NCBI GenBank assembly: GCA_030651965.1
Contig: JAUSBQ010000387.1
Location: 1 to 34,542, forward strand
From: Pseudolabrys sp.
Lineage (GTDB): Bacteria; Pseudomonadota; Alphaproteobacteria; Rhizobiales; Xanthobacteraceae
Length of the DNA stretch: 34,542 nucleotides
Direction of reading: 5' to 3'
In this document: positions 17,239-26,723 of the stretch, one piece after another
Numbering within the stretch: position 1 is the first letter of the stretch
Layout of the letters: each line of letters starts with the position of its first letter
Notes under the pieces: model-generated
Told to the model about the DNA's origin: nothing
Seen by the model: only the letters and a program-made list of their open reading frames with translations
The model's database searches: none
Translations under genes and position numbers: made by a program

Positions 17239-18099
17239 ATGAAGCCCGCCCGATTTTGCTATCACCAGCCAACGACAGTCGATGAAGCCGTTGCCTTGCT
17301 CGGGCAACTGGCGCCGGAGGATGGCCGTATCCTCGCCGGCGGCCAAAGCCTCGTGCCGACCATGGCTTTCCGGATGGCGCAGCCGCCCCATCTGATCGAT
17401 ATCAACGGCATCGCCGAACTGGCCGGCATTGAAGTCGACGGTGACATTGTCCGCATCGGCGCCTGCGTGCGTCATACCGCTTTTGAGGTTGCCGGCGCCG
17501 TTCCGGGCGCGACGGGCGTGTGGCTCCGCAAGGTGGTCCGGCACATCGCGCATTATCCGATCCGCACCCGCGGCACATTTTGCGGCAGCGTCGCCAACGC
17601 CGATCCGGCATCGGAATGGTGCTGCGCGGTGACGGCGATTGACGGTCGTATCGTCGCGCGGAGCGCAAGCGGCGTGCGGCGGATCGCAGCGAACCAATTT
17701 TTCGAAGGGGTGATGGCGACCACGCGTCGGGACGATGAACTGGTGACATCGGTTGAACTGTCGCTGTTGCCGGAAGGCACACGCTGCGGCTTTGCCGAAT
17801 TCAGCCGCCGGCCCGGCGATTTCGCCATTGCCATGGCCATGGCCAGTTATCGGCTTGTCGACGGCAATCGTATTGCCGAAGCGCGCATTGCCGTCGGCGG
17901 CGCCGAGCCTATGCCGCGCCGGATCGCACAGGCCGAGGCCGAGCTCAACGGGAAAACGCCGTCGACGCCGGTTTTTGCGGCGGTCGCCGACGCGGCGGCC
18001 GCAGCCATCGATCCCATGGAAGACAGCAACAACACGGCCGACTACCGACGCGGCCTGGTGCGAACCATGACATTACGGGCGCTGGAGAATGCAGCATGA
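17239..18099 (+). CDS. CoxM/XdhB-type FAD-binding subunit of Mo hydroxylase
   Basis: Start MKPARFCYHQPTTVDEAVALLGQLAPEDGRILAGGQSLVPTMAFR; TRGTFCGSVANADPASEW. Confidence 0.85.
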   Translation: MKPARFCYHQPTTVDEAVALLGQLAPEDGRILAGGQSLVPTMAFRMAQPPHLIDINGIAELAGIEVDGDIVRIGACVRHTAFEVAGAVPGATGVWLRKVVRHIAHYPIRTRGTFCGSVANADPASEWCCAVTAIDGRIVARSASGVRRIAANQFFEGVMATTRRDDELVTSVELSLLPEGTRCGFAEFSRRPGDFAIAMAMASYRLVDGNRIAEARIAVGGAEPMPRRIAQAEAELNGKTPSTPVFAAVADAAAAAIDPMEDSNNTADYRRGLVRTMTLRALENAA

Positions 18100-18593
18100 G
18101 TGGAAACCCGAGCGACAAGGTCGAGATCGCCCTCGACGTCAATGGCCGGGTGCACCACGCCCGGGTCGAACCGCGCAAGACCCTGGTCGACGTCATCCGC
18201 GACGACTGCGGCCAAACCGGCACGCACATCGGCTGCGAGCATGGCGTTTGCGGTGCCTGCACCGTCTTGCTCGACGGCGAGCCGGTGCGCTCCTGTTTGA
18301 TGTTCGCGGTCCAGGCGCAGGGTTGCAAGATCCGCACGGTCGAAGGCCTCCAGTCGGGTAACGAGCTTCACCCGATGCAGCAGGCCTTCATGGATCATCA
18401 CGCTCTGCAGTGCGGGTTCTGTACGCCGGGCTTTCTGATGCTGGCGGTCGGCGTGCTCGAGAAACGACCGGACATATCGGACGAAGAGATGCTTGATGTT
18501 TTGTCATCGAATTTGTGCCGTTGCACCGGCTACCAGAACATCATCAAGGCAGTTAAGGCGGCAGCGCATACGATGAAGGCCGCCGATGACTGA
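18096..18593 (+). CDS. CoxS/XdhC-type 2Fe-2S subunit
   Basis: 165 aa; GCEHGVCGACTVLLDGEPVRSC and CGFCTPGFLML...NLCRCTGYQNI. Confidence 0.9.
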   Translation: MSGNPSDKVEIALDVNGRVHHARVEPRKTLVDVIRDDCGQTGTHIGCEHGVCGACTVLLDGEPVRSCLMFAVQAQGCKIRTVEGLQSGNELHPMQQAFMDHHALQCGFCTPGFLMLAVGVLEKRPDISDEEMLDVLSSNLCRCTGYQNIIKAVKAAAHTMKAADD

Positions 18594-20931
18594 GACAGCA
18601 GACCGCTGGATCGGTGCTTCGGTCACGCGGCTCGAAGATCTCCCGCTGGTAACGGGACGCGGGCGCTTCGCCGGCGACATCGATTTTCCCCATCAACTGC
18701 ATATGCGGATCGTGCGCTCGCCTTACGCGCACGGCCGGTTGAAATCGGTGGATGCGGCGGCTGCTTTGGCCATGAATGGCGTGGCGGCGGTGTGGACCGC
18801 AAAAGATATAGCCGATCTGCCGCCGATTGAATTCCGCGAAGGACCGAACGAAAACCTGTCGCCTTACCGGCAGGCTGTGCTGGCGGCTGAATGGGTTCGC
18901 TATGTCGGCGAACCGGTGGCGGCGGTTTTTGCCGAGGATGCCTATGTGGCGGAAGACGCGGCGGAGTGCGTTTTCGTCAACATTGATGAATTGGAGCCTG
19001 TCCTCGACGCGGCTGCTGCGCCGACCGAACTTCGGCCCGGCCTCGGCACTGAATCGACGGTTTGCCGACAGGGTTATGGCAACGTTGACACCGCCTTTCG
19101 CGACGCTCACACGATCGTCGAACTTGATGTGTCTATTGGACGGCACTCTGCCGTGCCGTTGGAAACGCGCGGCGCCATTGGCCGCTACGATGCGGCGCGC
19201 GATGTCCTTGAACTGCATGGCGCGGCCAAAGTGCCGCATCGGAACCGGGAGTCGCTGGCGCGCATGTTGGGGCGCAGCACCGGTGGCGTTCACCTGTACG
19301 AAGGCCATGTAGGCGGCGGGTTTGGCGTCCGTGGCGAAATCTATCCAGAGGATGTCTTGGTGTTAGTCGCTGCGTTGCGGCTCGGGCGTCCGGTGAAATG
19401 GCTGGAAGATCGCCGCGAGCACATGATAGCGGCCAATCAGTCGCGGCAGCAGCGGCATCGCATACGCGCCGCCATCGATGGCGACGGCCGGCTCATGGCG
19501 ATTGACGATGATTTCTTTCACGATCAAGGCGCGTATCTGCGTACCCATGGCGCGCGAGTCGTCGATACCACCTGCGGCATCCTGCCGGGTCCCTACCGTC
19601 TGCCGCATTACCGCGTGGCGGGTCATGTACGCATGACCAACAAGACGCCGTGCGCGACTTACCGTTCGCCGGGGCGCTTTGAAAGCAATTTCGCGCGCGA
19701 ACGGCTCATGGATGCCATTGCCGATAAGCTTGGTTTGTCGCGCATTGAGGTGCGTCGCCGCAATTTGATCGCCGCGAGCGAAATGCCGTTCGAACGTCCG
19801 TTGGTCGCGCTGGGCGACGACGTCGTCTATGACTCCGGTCGATATGAAGCGTTGCTCGACAAGGCGCTGGCGCATATCGGTTGGGATGCCCTGCAGCGTG
19901 ACGTCGCATCCCGCCGCGCTGCCGGCGAATATGTCGGTCTCGGCGTCGCCATCTATGTCGAAAAAAGCGGCCTTGGGCCGACAGACGGCGCGCGGATTAA
20001 CATCCATACCAGCGGTGAGATCGAAGTCATCACCGGCGGTGCGTCGATCGGGCAGGGCTTCGAGACCGTGGTGGCGCAGGTTTGCGCCGAGATGCTGGGG
20101 AGCGATTATCGTCAGGTGCGGGTGGTGCACGGCAGGACCGATCGCATCGAATACGGCATCGGCGCGCATGCGACCCGTGCGACCGTCATGACGGCGAACG
20201 CGGCCGCCGTGGCGGCGAAAAAGGTTCGCGACAAGGCGCTCGATATGGCCGCCCAGTTATTGCAGGCCGATGCCGCCGATCTCGATATCGTCGGCGGATG
20301 CGTGGTCCGCACCGGCATGATTGGCGGCCCCGCCATCAGTCTGGGAGATATTGCGCACCACCTTCGGCCAACCTCGTCGACGCGCGGGGAACGCGATCCT
20401 GGCCTGTCGGCGGAAGGCTGGTTCAGCACGAGCCATATGACTTATCCCTATGGCGTGCAGATTGCGGTGGCCAAGATCGACAAGGGCACCGGCGCGGTGC
20501 GGATCGAAAAACTTCTGATTGCTTACGATATCGGCCGCGCCATCAATCCGATGTTGGTCGAGGGCCAATTGGTCGGCGGTTTCGCTCAGGGGCTCGGCGG
20601 CAGCTTACTTGAGGAGTTTCGCTACGATGAGCGCGGCCAGCCTTTGTCGGTGACCTTCGCGGACTATCTGTTGCCGACAGCGCAAGACGTGCCATTCGTG
20701 GACATCCTGCTGACGGAAGATGCGCCGAGTGGCGTTAATCCGCTCGGCATCAAGGGCGCTGGCGAAGGCGGAATTGCCGCGGCTGGCGCGGTGATCGCTT
20801 CGGCCGTGGACGATGCACTCGGTGCATCTGGCACAATTTCCCATCTTCCCATCATGCCGCAGCAGTTGAAGATGATGATCGACGCGTTTGAGGCGACGGG
20901 TGCTGCGGCCGCCTCGTCCGGCAGCGGTTGA
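18586..20931 (+). CDS. xanthine dehydrogenase/CoxL-type molybdopterin-binding large subunit (copy 2)
   Basis: 781 aa; RLEDLPLVTGRGRFAGDIDF, VGGGFGVRGE, IKGAGEGGIAAAGAVIASAVDDAL; start overlaps the 2Fe-2S gene. Confidence 0.9.
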   Translation: MTETADRWIGASVTRLEDLPLVTGRGRFAGDIDFPHQLHMRIVRSPYAHGRLKSVDAAAALAMNGVAAVWTAKDIADLPPIEFREGPNENLSPYRQAVLAAEWVRYVGEPVAAVFAEDAYVAEDAAECVFVNIDELEPVLDAAAAPTELRPGLGTESTVCRQGYGNVDTAFRDAHTIVELDVSIGRHSAVPLETRGAIGRYDAARDVLELHGAAKVPHRNRESLARMLGRSTGGVHLYEGHVGGGFGVRGEIYPEDVLVLVAALRLGRPVKWLEDRREHMIAANQSRQQRHRIRAAIDGDGRLMAIDDDFFHDQGAYLRTHGARVVDTTCGILPGPYRLPHYRVAGHVRMTNKTPCATYRSPGRFESNFARERLMDAIADKLGLSRIEVRRRNLIAASEMPFERPLVALGDDVVYDSGRYEALLDKALAHIGWDALQRDVASRRAAGEYVGLGVAIYVEKSGLGPTDGARINIHTSGEIEVITGGASIGQGFETVVAQVCAEMLGSDYRQVRVVHGRTDRIEYGIGAHATRATVMTANAAAVAAKKVRDKALDMAAQLLQADAADLDIVGGCVVRTGMIGGPAISLGDIAHHLRPTSSTRGERDPGLSAEGWFSTSHMTYPYGVQIAVAKIDKGTGAVRIEKLLIAYDIGRAINPMLVEGQLVGGFAQGLGGSLLEEFRYDERGQPLSVTFADYLLPTAQDVPFVDILLTEDAPSGVNPLGIKGAGEGGIAAAGAVIASAVDDALGASGTISHLPIMPQQLKMMIDAFEATGAAAASSGSG

Positions 20932-21148
20932 AGGCCGACCCGCGTCGCAGCCTAAGGAACAGGCGCACACCGGCGCTTTCAGCGGCATTCGAAGGGAAGT
21001 GTAATATTTTTTGTATTAGTCCTTGATTTGTTTCAAATCCCCTGTTGAACTGAGCTCTGCTGAACTTGCGGCCCCGCCTCGGTGGTTTGGAAGCTTCGTC
21101 TTCCATGCGCACAAGGCGGATTACTCAATTGCGATCAGGGAGATTTCC

Positions 21149-22132
21149 ATGCGTAGACTTATCGCGACAACCGCAACGATCCTGCTGGTTTCGATCAGCA
21201 CCTCACAAGCTAAGCCGTTAAATCTGACGCTTTGCGGTGCAAGCCCAGGCGGCTTGTGGTCGCTCGTGGGAGCCGGTGTCGATGCGAGCGTGAAGGCGGC
21301 CTATCCGGGGTCGGTCATCACTTATCAGACATCGAGTGGCGGCCCGGCCAATGTGCTTCAGGTCAAGAGTGGAAAATGCGAACTCGGGATGGCGAATGAC
21401 GGCGACCTGATTTTCGCCATCGAAGGCAAGCCGCCGTTCAAGAGCCCGGTCAGCGGTCTCAAGGCTGTTGCCGTACTTTATAACTGGACGCCGGTCATGT
21501 GGATTGCGCGCCGCGACTTCCTCGCGAAATACGGTATTAAAGATCTCGGCGATCTCGTGAACAAGAAACCGCCGGTCCGCCTCGCATTCAACCGCCGCGG
21601 CCTTCTGACCTCGGCCATGACGGATTCGACGCTGAAAGCGCTTGGCGTCACCCCCAAGGATATTGAGTCGTGGGGCGGCTCGGTTCAATACCAGGCGTCG
21701 AACGAGCAGGCGCAGTTGATGAAGGACGGGCGCATCGACCTGCTCGCCAACACCTTATTCGAGGGCCATCGCTCCATCGCCGAAATGGCACAGTCCGTCG
21801 ATCTCGCGATGCTTGACCTGCCCGAGCGGGCGATCACGCCGGTTATCAAGGAGTTCGGCCTGAAGCCGTGGACCATCAAGGCCGGTACGCATCCTTGGCA
21901 GAAAATCGACGCACATACCGTCACCACCAGCGTCATCCTCTTCGTCGACGAGAAAATGGACGAGCAGACCGTCTATGACATCACCAAGGCGATGATCCAG
22001 CATCCGGAGGGGATGGGCGCCGTTTCGGAAGCGATGAAGCGTTTCAAACCACCTGTCATGATCGAGCAATCGGCAGCACCCTTCGCCGAAGGTGCGATCA
22101 GGGCCTACAAAGAAGCCGGTTTGATGAAGTGA
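21149..22132 (+). CDS. TAXI-family TRAP transporter solute-binding protein
   Basis: Start MRRLIATTATILLVSISTSQAKPLNLTLCGASPGGLWSLVGAGVDASVKAAYPGSVITYQTSSG (signal peptide plus TAXI-type opening). Confidence 0.8.
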   Translation: MRRLIATTATILLVSISTSQAKPLNLTLCGASPGGLWSLVGAGVDASVKAAYPGSVITYQTSSGGPANVLQVKSGKCELGMANDGDLIFAIEGKPPFKSPVSGLKAVAVLYNWTPVMWIARRDFLAKYGIKDLGDLVNKKPPVRLAFNRRGLLTSAMTDSTLKALGVTPKDIESWGGSVQYQASNEQAQLMKDGRIDLLANTLFEGHRSIAEMAQSVDLAMLDLPERAITPVIKEFGLKPWTIKAGTHPWQKIDAHTVTTSVILFVDEKMDEQTVYDITKAMIQHPEGMGAVSEAMKRFKPPVMIEQSAAPFAEGAIRAYKEAGLMK

Positions 22133-22178
22133 GCAGCGTGACTTCTGCGTCTGCGATCGTCCGGTTTCGGAGCCGGCT

Positions 22179-24086
22179 ATGAGGGTCTTCGCTTCACTCG
22201 TTTCGACGGGCGTCAGGCGGCAGCCGCACGGTTTTATGGGTCACATCTTCCGTGCGTTTGCCGTCTGCGTGGCGTGCTATACGATCTGGGCCGCGGCCTT
22301 TTCGACCTGGGACCTGGTCGCGCGGACTATGGTTTTTCTCTGCATGATGCTTGTGCTGGTGTTCCCGATGGTCGGACACGGCGAACGTGCAAATTCTGAC
22401 CATCCGTCGATCATCGACTGGATTCTTTCAGCTTCGGCGCTTGCCTGTCTCCTTTTTTTCCTTTTCGAAGTCGATACGATCGCTGTTCGCATTACGCTGT
22501 TTGATCCGTTGCCGATCGGTTACTGGATTTTCGGCGTAATGGTCTTGCTCCTCTCGCTCGAGGCGGCGCGGCGGACGGTGGGCATGGGGCTCACCAGCCT
22601 GGTGATCGCGCTGATGGTCTATAATCTCGGCGGTCATCTCCTCACCGGCACGCTCAAACATGGGCTTATTACGCCGGCTCACCTGCTTGATATCATGGTC
22701 TTTACGACTGACGGTTTGTTCGGCGTTCCGATCCAGGTGACAGCCAGCTACGCTTTTCTTTTTGTTCTCTTTGGTGTGCTGCTTGAGCGCGCTGGAGGCG
22801 GCGAATTCTTTTTCGGGCTAGCTGCCTCAATTTCGGGGCGCAAGGTCGGCGGACCGGCAAAGGTCGCGGTATTCTCGTCCGCGCTCTTCGGTACGTTGTC
22901 GGGCAGCCCGACCTCGGACGTTATGACCACCGGATCGGTGACGATTCCGATCATGAAGCGGCTCGGCTATCCAGCGGTGCTTGCGTCGGCGGTCGAGGTC
23001 GCTGCTTCAACCGGCGGCAGTATCCTTCCGCCCGTGATGGGCTCCGCTGTTTTCATCATGGTCGAATTTACCGGAATTTCTTATGTTTCGATCGCGATCG
23101 CCTGCATTATTCCGGCGCTGCTCTATTACCTCGGCATTTACGTGCAAGTTCATTTGCGCTCGGTCAAGCTCGGGCTGCGCGGGTTGCCTGAGGACCAGAT
23201 ACCAAGGCTTTTGACGACATTGAAATCAGGGGGCACATTCATCGTGCCGCTGGTGACTTTGGTGACAGCGTTAGGGCTCGGATATAGCCCGACCATGGTT
23301 GCGCTGTTCGGCGCCGCGTCGGTGATCGTCGTTTGGGTGCTGCGGTGGCGGACCTTCTCGGTCGGCAATTTGTACGACGCCGTCGCACAGACAGCCTTCA
23401 ATATGGTTGCGGTGACCGGCGCTTGCGCCGCCGCCGGCATGGTGATCGGCGGGATCACGATGACTGGCCTCGCCGGCAAAGTCTCGGAACTGCTGGTGTT
23501 GGCGGGCGGATCCAACATGGCGCTGACCCTCGTCATAGCGGCGGCACTTACGATCTTTCTCGGAATGGGCATGCCCACGCCGGCGGCCTATGCTCTCGCC
23601 GCGGCGCTGCTGGCACCGACTCTGATCAACGTGTTCGATCTGCCGGTGCTGCAATCGCATCTTTTCCTTCTGTATTTTTCTGTTCTGTCGGCGATGACAC
23701 CGCCGGTTGCGGTCGCCGCTTATGCTGCCGCGGCCATATCGCACGCTAATCCGATGAATATTGCCGTGGCGGCCTGCCGGCTTTCCCTGGCTGCCTTCGT
23801 CTTGCCATTTGCTCTTATCTATGACCCTGCCATCCTGTTGCAGGGCACCGTGCTCGATATCCTTGTCTCGGTTATTACAGTAGCGCTCGCGGTCGTTCTG
23901 CTGTCGGTTGCCGCAGAAGGCTTCTATCGCGTCAAGCTCCCGTGGTGGAGCCGGGTGATCTGCGTTGCCGCTGCCTTTTGCTATTTGATCCCAACGACGT
24001 TGAGTTTGCTCTATGGCACAGTCGCCATGGCGATCGCATTGCTGCCGCTGAAGCCGTGGCGGAGCGTCACGACGCCGGCCGTATAG
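22179..24086 (+). CDS. TRAP transporter fused permease
   Basis: 635 aa, highly hydrophobic; ...GTLSGSPTSDVMTTGSVTIPIMKRLGYPAVLASAVEVAASTGGSILPPVMGSAVFIM..., LGMGMPTPAAY. Confidence 0.9.
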   Translation: MRVFASLVSTGVRRQPHGFMGHIFRAFAVCVACYTIWAAAFSTWDLVARTMVFLCMMLVLVFPMVGHGERANSDHPSIIDWILSASALACLLFFLFEVDTIAVRITLFDPLPIGYWIFGVMVLLLSLEAARRTVGMGLTSLVIALMVYNLGGHLLTGTLKHGLITPAHLLDIMVFTTDGLFGVPIQVTASYAFLFVLFGVLLERAGGGEFFFGLAASISGRKVGGPAKVAVFSSALFGTLSGSPTSDVMTTGSVTIPIMKRLGYPAVLASAVEVAASTGGSILPPVMGSAVFIMVEFTGISYVSIAIACIIPALLYYLGIYVQVHLRSVKLGLRGLPEDQIPRLLTTLKSGGTFIVPLVTLVTALGLGYSPTMVALFGAASVIVVWVLRWRTFSVGNLYDAVAQTAFNMVAVTGACAAAGMVIGGITMTGLAGKVSELLVLAGGSNMALTLVIAAALTIFLGMGMPTPAAYALAAALLAPTLINVFDLPVLQSHLFLLYFSVLSAMTPPVAVAAYAAAAISHANPMNIAVAACRLSLAAFVLPFALIYDPAILLQGTVLDILVSVITVALAVVLLSVAAEGFYRVKLPWWSRVICVAAAFCYLIPTTLSLLYGTVAMAIALLPLKPWRSVTTPAV

Positions 24087-24122
24087 TCTCGGCCGATCGA
24101 TGACAACGCGCAGGGACGTTCC

Positions 24123-25787
24123 TTAAGTCTTGGCGGGCCACCGGACCGGCGTCGGTGTAACGCTGCCGTCCGCGATCCAGTCGGTGACGTCGCGCTTCCT
24201 GACTTTGCCGCTGGCGGTCAGGGGAATTTCGGCGAGTTCGAGGAAGTATTCCGGCATGTCGTATTTTGACAGCCCGATCTCGTTGAGATGGCCGAGAATT
24301 TCGTTGGGGCTCACCTTCATGCCGGGCCGGAACACGACCGCCAGGCATACCTTTTCACCGAGCCTTTGATCGGCGACCGGCACGGCTGCGGCACGTTGGA
24401 TGGCATGATGCGAGGACGCCAGCGCCTCGATCTTGGCCGGGAAGATATTGTGACCGCCCCGAATGATGACATCCTTCTTGCGGCCGGTAATGCGCAGGTA
24501 TCCGTGTTCATCGACCCAGCCGAGGTCGCCGGTCATGAACCAGCCGTCCCGGTTGAAAGAATTCTCGGTGGCGGTCTGATCGTCAAAATAGCCAAGCATC
24601 AGGCTGGCGCCTCGGCCGCCGATCTGGCCGACCTGGCCGGGGGCCAGCGGCCGGTTTTGATCCTCGCGGTCGAAAATCTTGACCTCATAACCCGGGCAGG
24701 AGCGGCCGCTGCTCTCGACGATGAGCTTGGCGTCGTCGTCGGGCAGCGTGTACTGGTGTGAGCAGGTCTCGGTCATGCCGTAGCCGCTTTGCGGCACGAT
24801 CCCGTGCTTCAACAAGTCGGCGACGACCTCGCGCGGTGCCGAGGCGCCAGAAATTCGAAAGCCCTTGAGCTTACCGATCCCGGACAGCTTTTTCGCCTTG
24901 ACCTCGGCCAGGAGGTCGATCGCATGCGTTGGCACGCCGATCAAAAATGTCGTGCCGGTTTCAATAAGGCGGTCGACCAGACTGTGGCCACGCGGCAGAT
25001 CGTGCACCACGAGTTCGCCGCCGACCAGCAGCGCCATGATGATCGCGCCGAAGCCGAGATTATGGCTCAGCGGACTGAGGGTGTAGATCACCGCGTCTTC
25101 GGTGATGCTCCAATCGGCTGTTAGCGCGCGTGCATTGGCCAGCAGCGTATTGTCGCTGTGCATGACCCCTTTTGGCGTGCCGGTCGTGCCGGATGTAAAG
25201 GCCAGATAGAGAACGCGATCGGGATTTTGCGGTGCCGGCGGAAAATGCGCAATGTCATCCGCTGCCTTGGCAGCGACAATTCCGGGCGCCGTCTGACCGG
25301 CGATTTTCTCGAGCCGATAGGCGTGCCGCAGGTCTTCGAGCGTGGCTGTTTGCTCAAATAGATCGTGTTTATCGGCATCCGCGCCGTAGCCGCTCTCGGC
25401 GATAACGGCTGACGCCCGCATGCGTTTCAGGAGCTCAACTATGTCGCCGACGGTGTGGTCACGATGCAGCGACGGGCAGCAGACGTAGCCGTTACGTGAA
25501 CAGGCCACCAAGGCGATGACCGTGTCGAGCCGGCTGGGCAACCAGACAGCGACCCGTTGTCCGGCAATGACGCCGCGCTCAGCTAAATCGGCCGCCAATG
25601 TGTCGGCAGCCAGTAGCAGTTGCCGGTAGGTCAAGGCCGATTGGCTGCTACGGACGGCGACTTTGTCAGGGGTGCGTTCCGCATGCGTCTGGACCAGCGC
25701 ATAGACAGTTTGGGCACGCCAAAACCCACTCTCGTAATGTTTCCTAGAACCCTCGGCGCTAAACAGCGTCAGCAGCGTGTTGGACAT
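24123..25787 (-). CDS. AMP-dependent acyl-CoA synthetase/ligase
   Basis: Start MSNTLLTLFSAEGS; YLAFTSGTTGTPKGVMHS, GYGMTETCSH, GWFMTGDLGWVDEHGYLRITGRKKDVIIRGGHNIFP. Confidence 0.9.
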   Translation of the reverse strand: MSNTLLTLFSAEGSRKHYESGFWRAQTVYALVQTHAERTPDKVAVRSSQSALTYRQLLLAADTLAADLAERGVIAGQRVAVWLPSRLDTVIALVACSRNGYVCCPSLHRDHTVGDIVELLKRMRASAVIAESGYGADADKHDLFEQTATLEDLRHAYRLEKIAGQTAPGIVAAKAADDIAHFPPAPQNPDRVLYLAFTSGTTGTPKGVMHSDNTLLANARALTADWSITEDAVIYTLSPLSHNLGFGAIIMALLVGGELVVHDLPRGHSLVDRLIETGTTFLIGVPTHAIDLLAEVKAKKLSGIGKLKGFRISGASAPREVVADLLKHGIVPQSGYGMTETCSHQYTLPDDDAKLIVESSGRSCPGYEVKIFDREDQNRPLAPGQVGQIGGRGASLMLGYFDDQTATENSFNRDGWFMTGDLGWVDEHGYLRITGRKKDVIIRGGHNIFPAKIEALASSHHAIQRAAAVPVADQRLGEKVCLAVVFRPGMKVSPNEILGHLNEIGLSKYDMPEYFLELAEIPLTASGKVRKRDVTDWIADGSVTPTPVRWPAKT

Positions 25788-25966
25788 TGACGATACAACC
25801 CGACGGCGCGAGGCCACTTTTAAAGACTGACAAGGCGAGCAGCGACCTTGTGGGCGAGTTATTAACGCAGGAGTAAAGCAGAAAACTGTTCCGTTTTTTA
25901 TACATATCCATATTATATTACAATGCCATCACCGCTAGCCGCCTCTGCGCCACCAGGATATCTTTA

Positions 25967-26671
25967 ATGGAAGCCTCGAAACGGTTGCTGGCTACCGCAA
26001 ACCGTATTCTGGCGCAGGAGGGCGTCCTGGACGCCTTCGGCCATGCCAGTTTGCGGGACCCGGCCGATGCAAGCCGCTTTATCCTTTCCCGGTCGCTCGC
26101 GCCCGAGCTTGTCACCCAGGAGGACATCCTCGCCTTCGATCTGATGTCGCAGCCGATCGGCCCGACCGATACGCCGCTTTATTCCGAGCGGGTCATCCAC
26201 GGCGCGATATATCGGGCGCGGCCCGACGTCATGGCGATCTGCCATCATCACGCACCGCCGCTGCTGCCATTTTGTCTCGCCGATCTGAAGCTGCGGGTCG
26301 TCACCCAATTGGGGGCGACCATCGGCAAGCAGGTGCCCGTTTGGGACCAGCGCGACGAATTCGGCGCCACCAACCACCTTGTTGTCCGCGAGGACGAAGC
26401 GGTATCCTTGGCACGTTGCCTTGGGCCGCATTCGATCGTGCTGATGAAGCGGCACGGCGCGACAGTGGTCGGCTCGACGATCGAGCAACTGACGTTCCGG
26501 TCGATATACAGCTGCCGAGACGCCGAGTTACAACTGCGCGCCTTGACTTACGGCGCTGTCGATTCGTTCAGCGACGCGGAAATCGACGCGGCGTCCCGCT
26601 ATTCCCAGGCGACGCTTTCGCGCGCCTGGGAATACTGGAATTCGCGGCTCGCCGCCACGCCATCCCACTAA
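25967..26671 (+). CDS. class II aldolase/adducin family protein
   Basis: 234 aa; EGVLDAFGHASLRDPADASRFILSRSLAPE, RARPDVMAICHHHAPPLLPF, LMKRHGATVVG. Confidence 0.85.
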   Translation: MEASKRLLATANRILAQEGVLDAFGHASLRDPADASRFILSRSLAPELVTQEDILAFDLMSQPIGPTDTPLYSERVIHGAIYRARPDVMAICHHHAPPLLPFCLADLKLRVVTQLGATIGKQVPVWDQRDEFGATNHLVVREDEAVSLARCLGPHSIVLMKRHGATVVGSTIEQLTFRSIYSCRDAELQLRALTYGAVDSFSDAEIDAASRYSQATLSRAWEYWNSRLAATPSH

Positions 26672-26723
26672 GCGCAAAGTTGTCGCTCTTGCTTTCCTAT
26701 CGACTGGTGGTACCGCACTGATC

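Noticed and set aside
21036-21055. Small hairpin GATTTG-TTT-CAAATC upstream of the TAXI gene
   Set aside because: 6-bp stem in AT-rich intergenic DNA is too easily expected by chance to call as regulatory.
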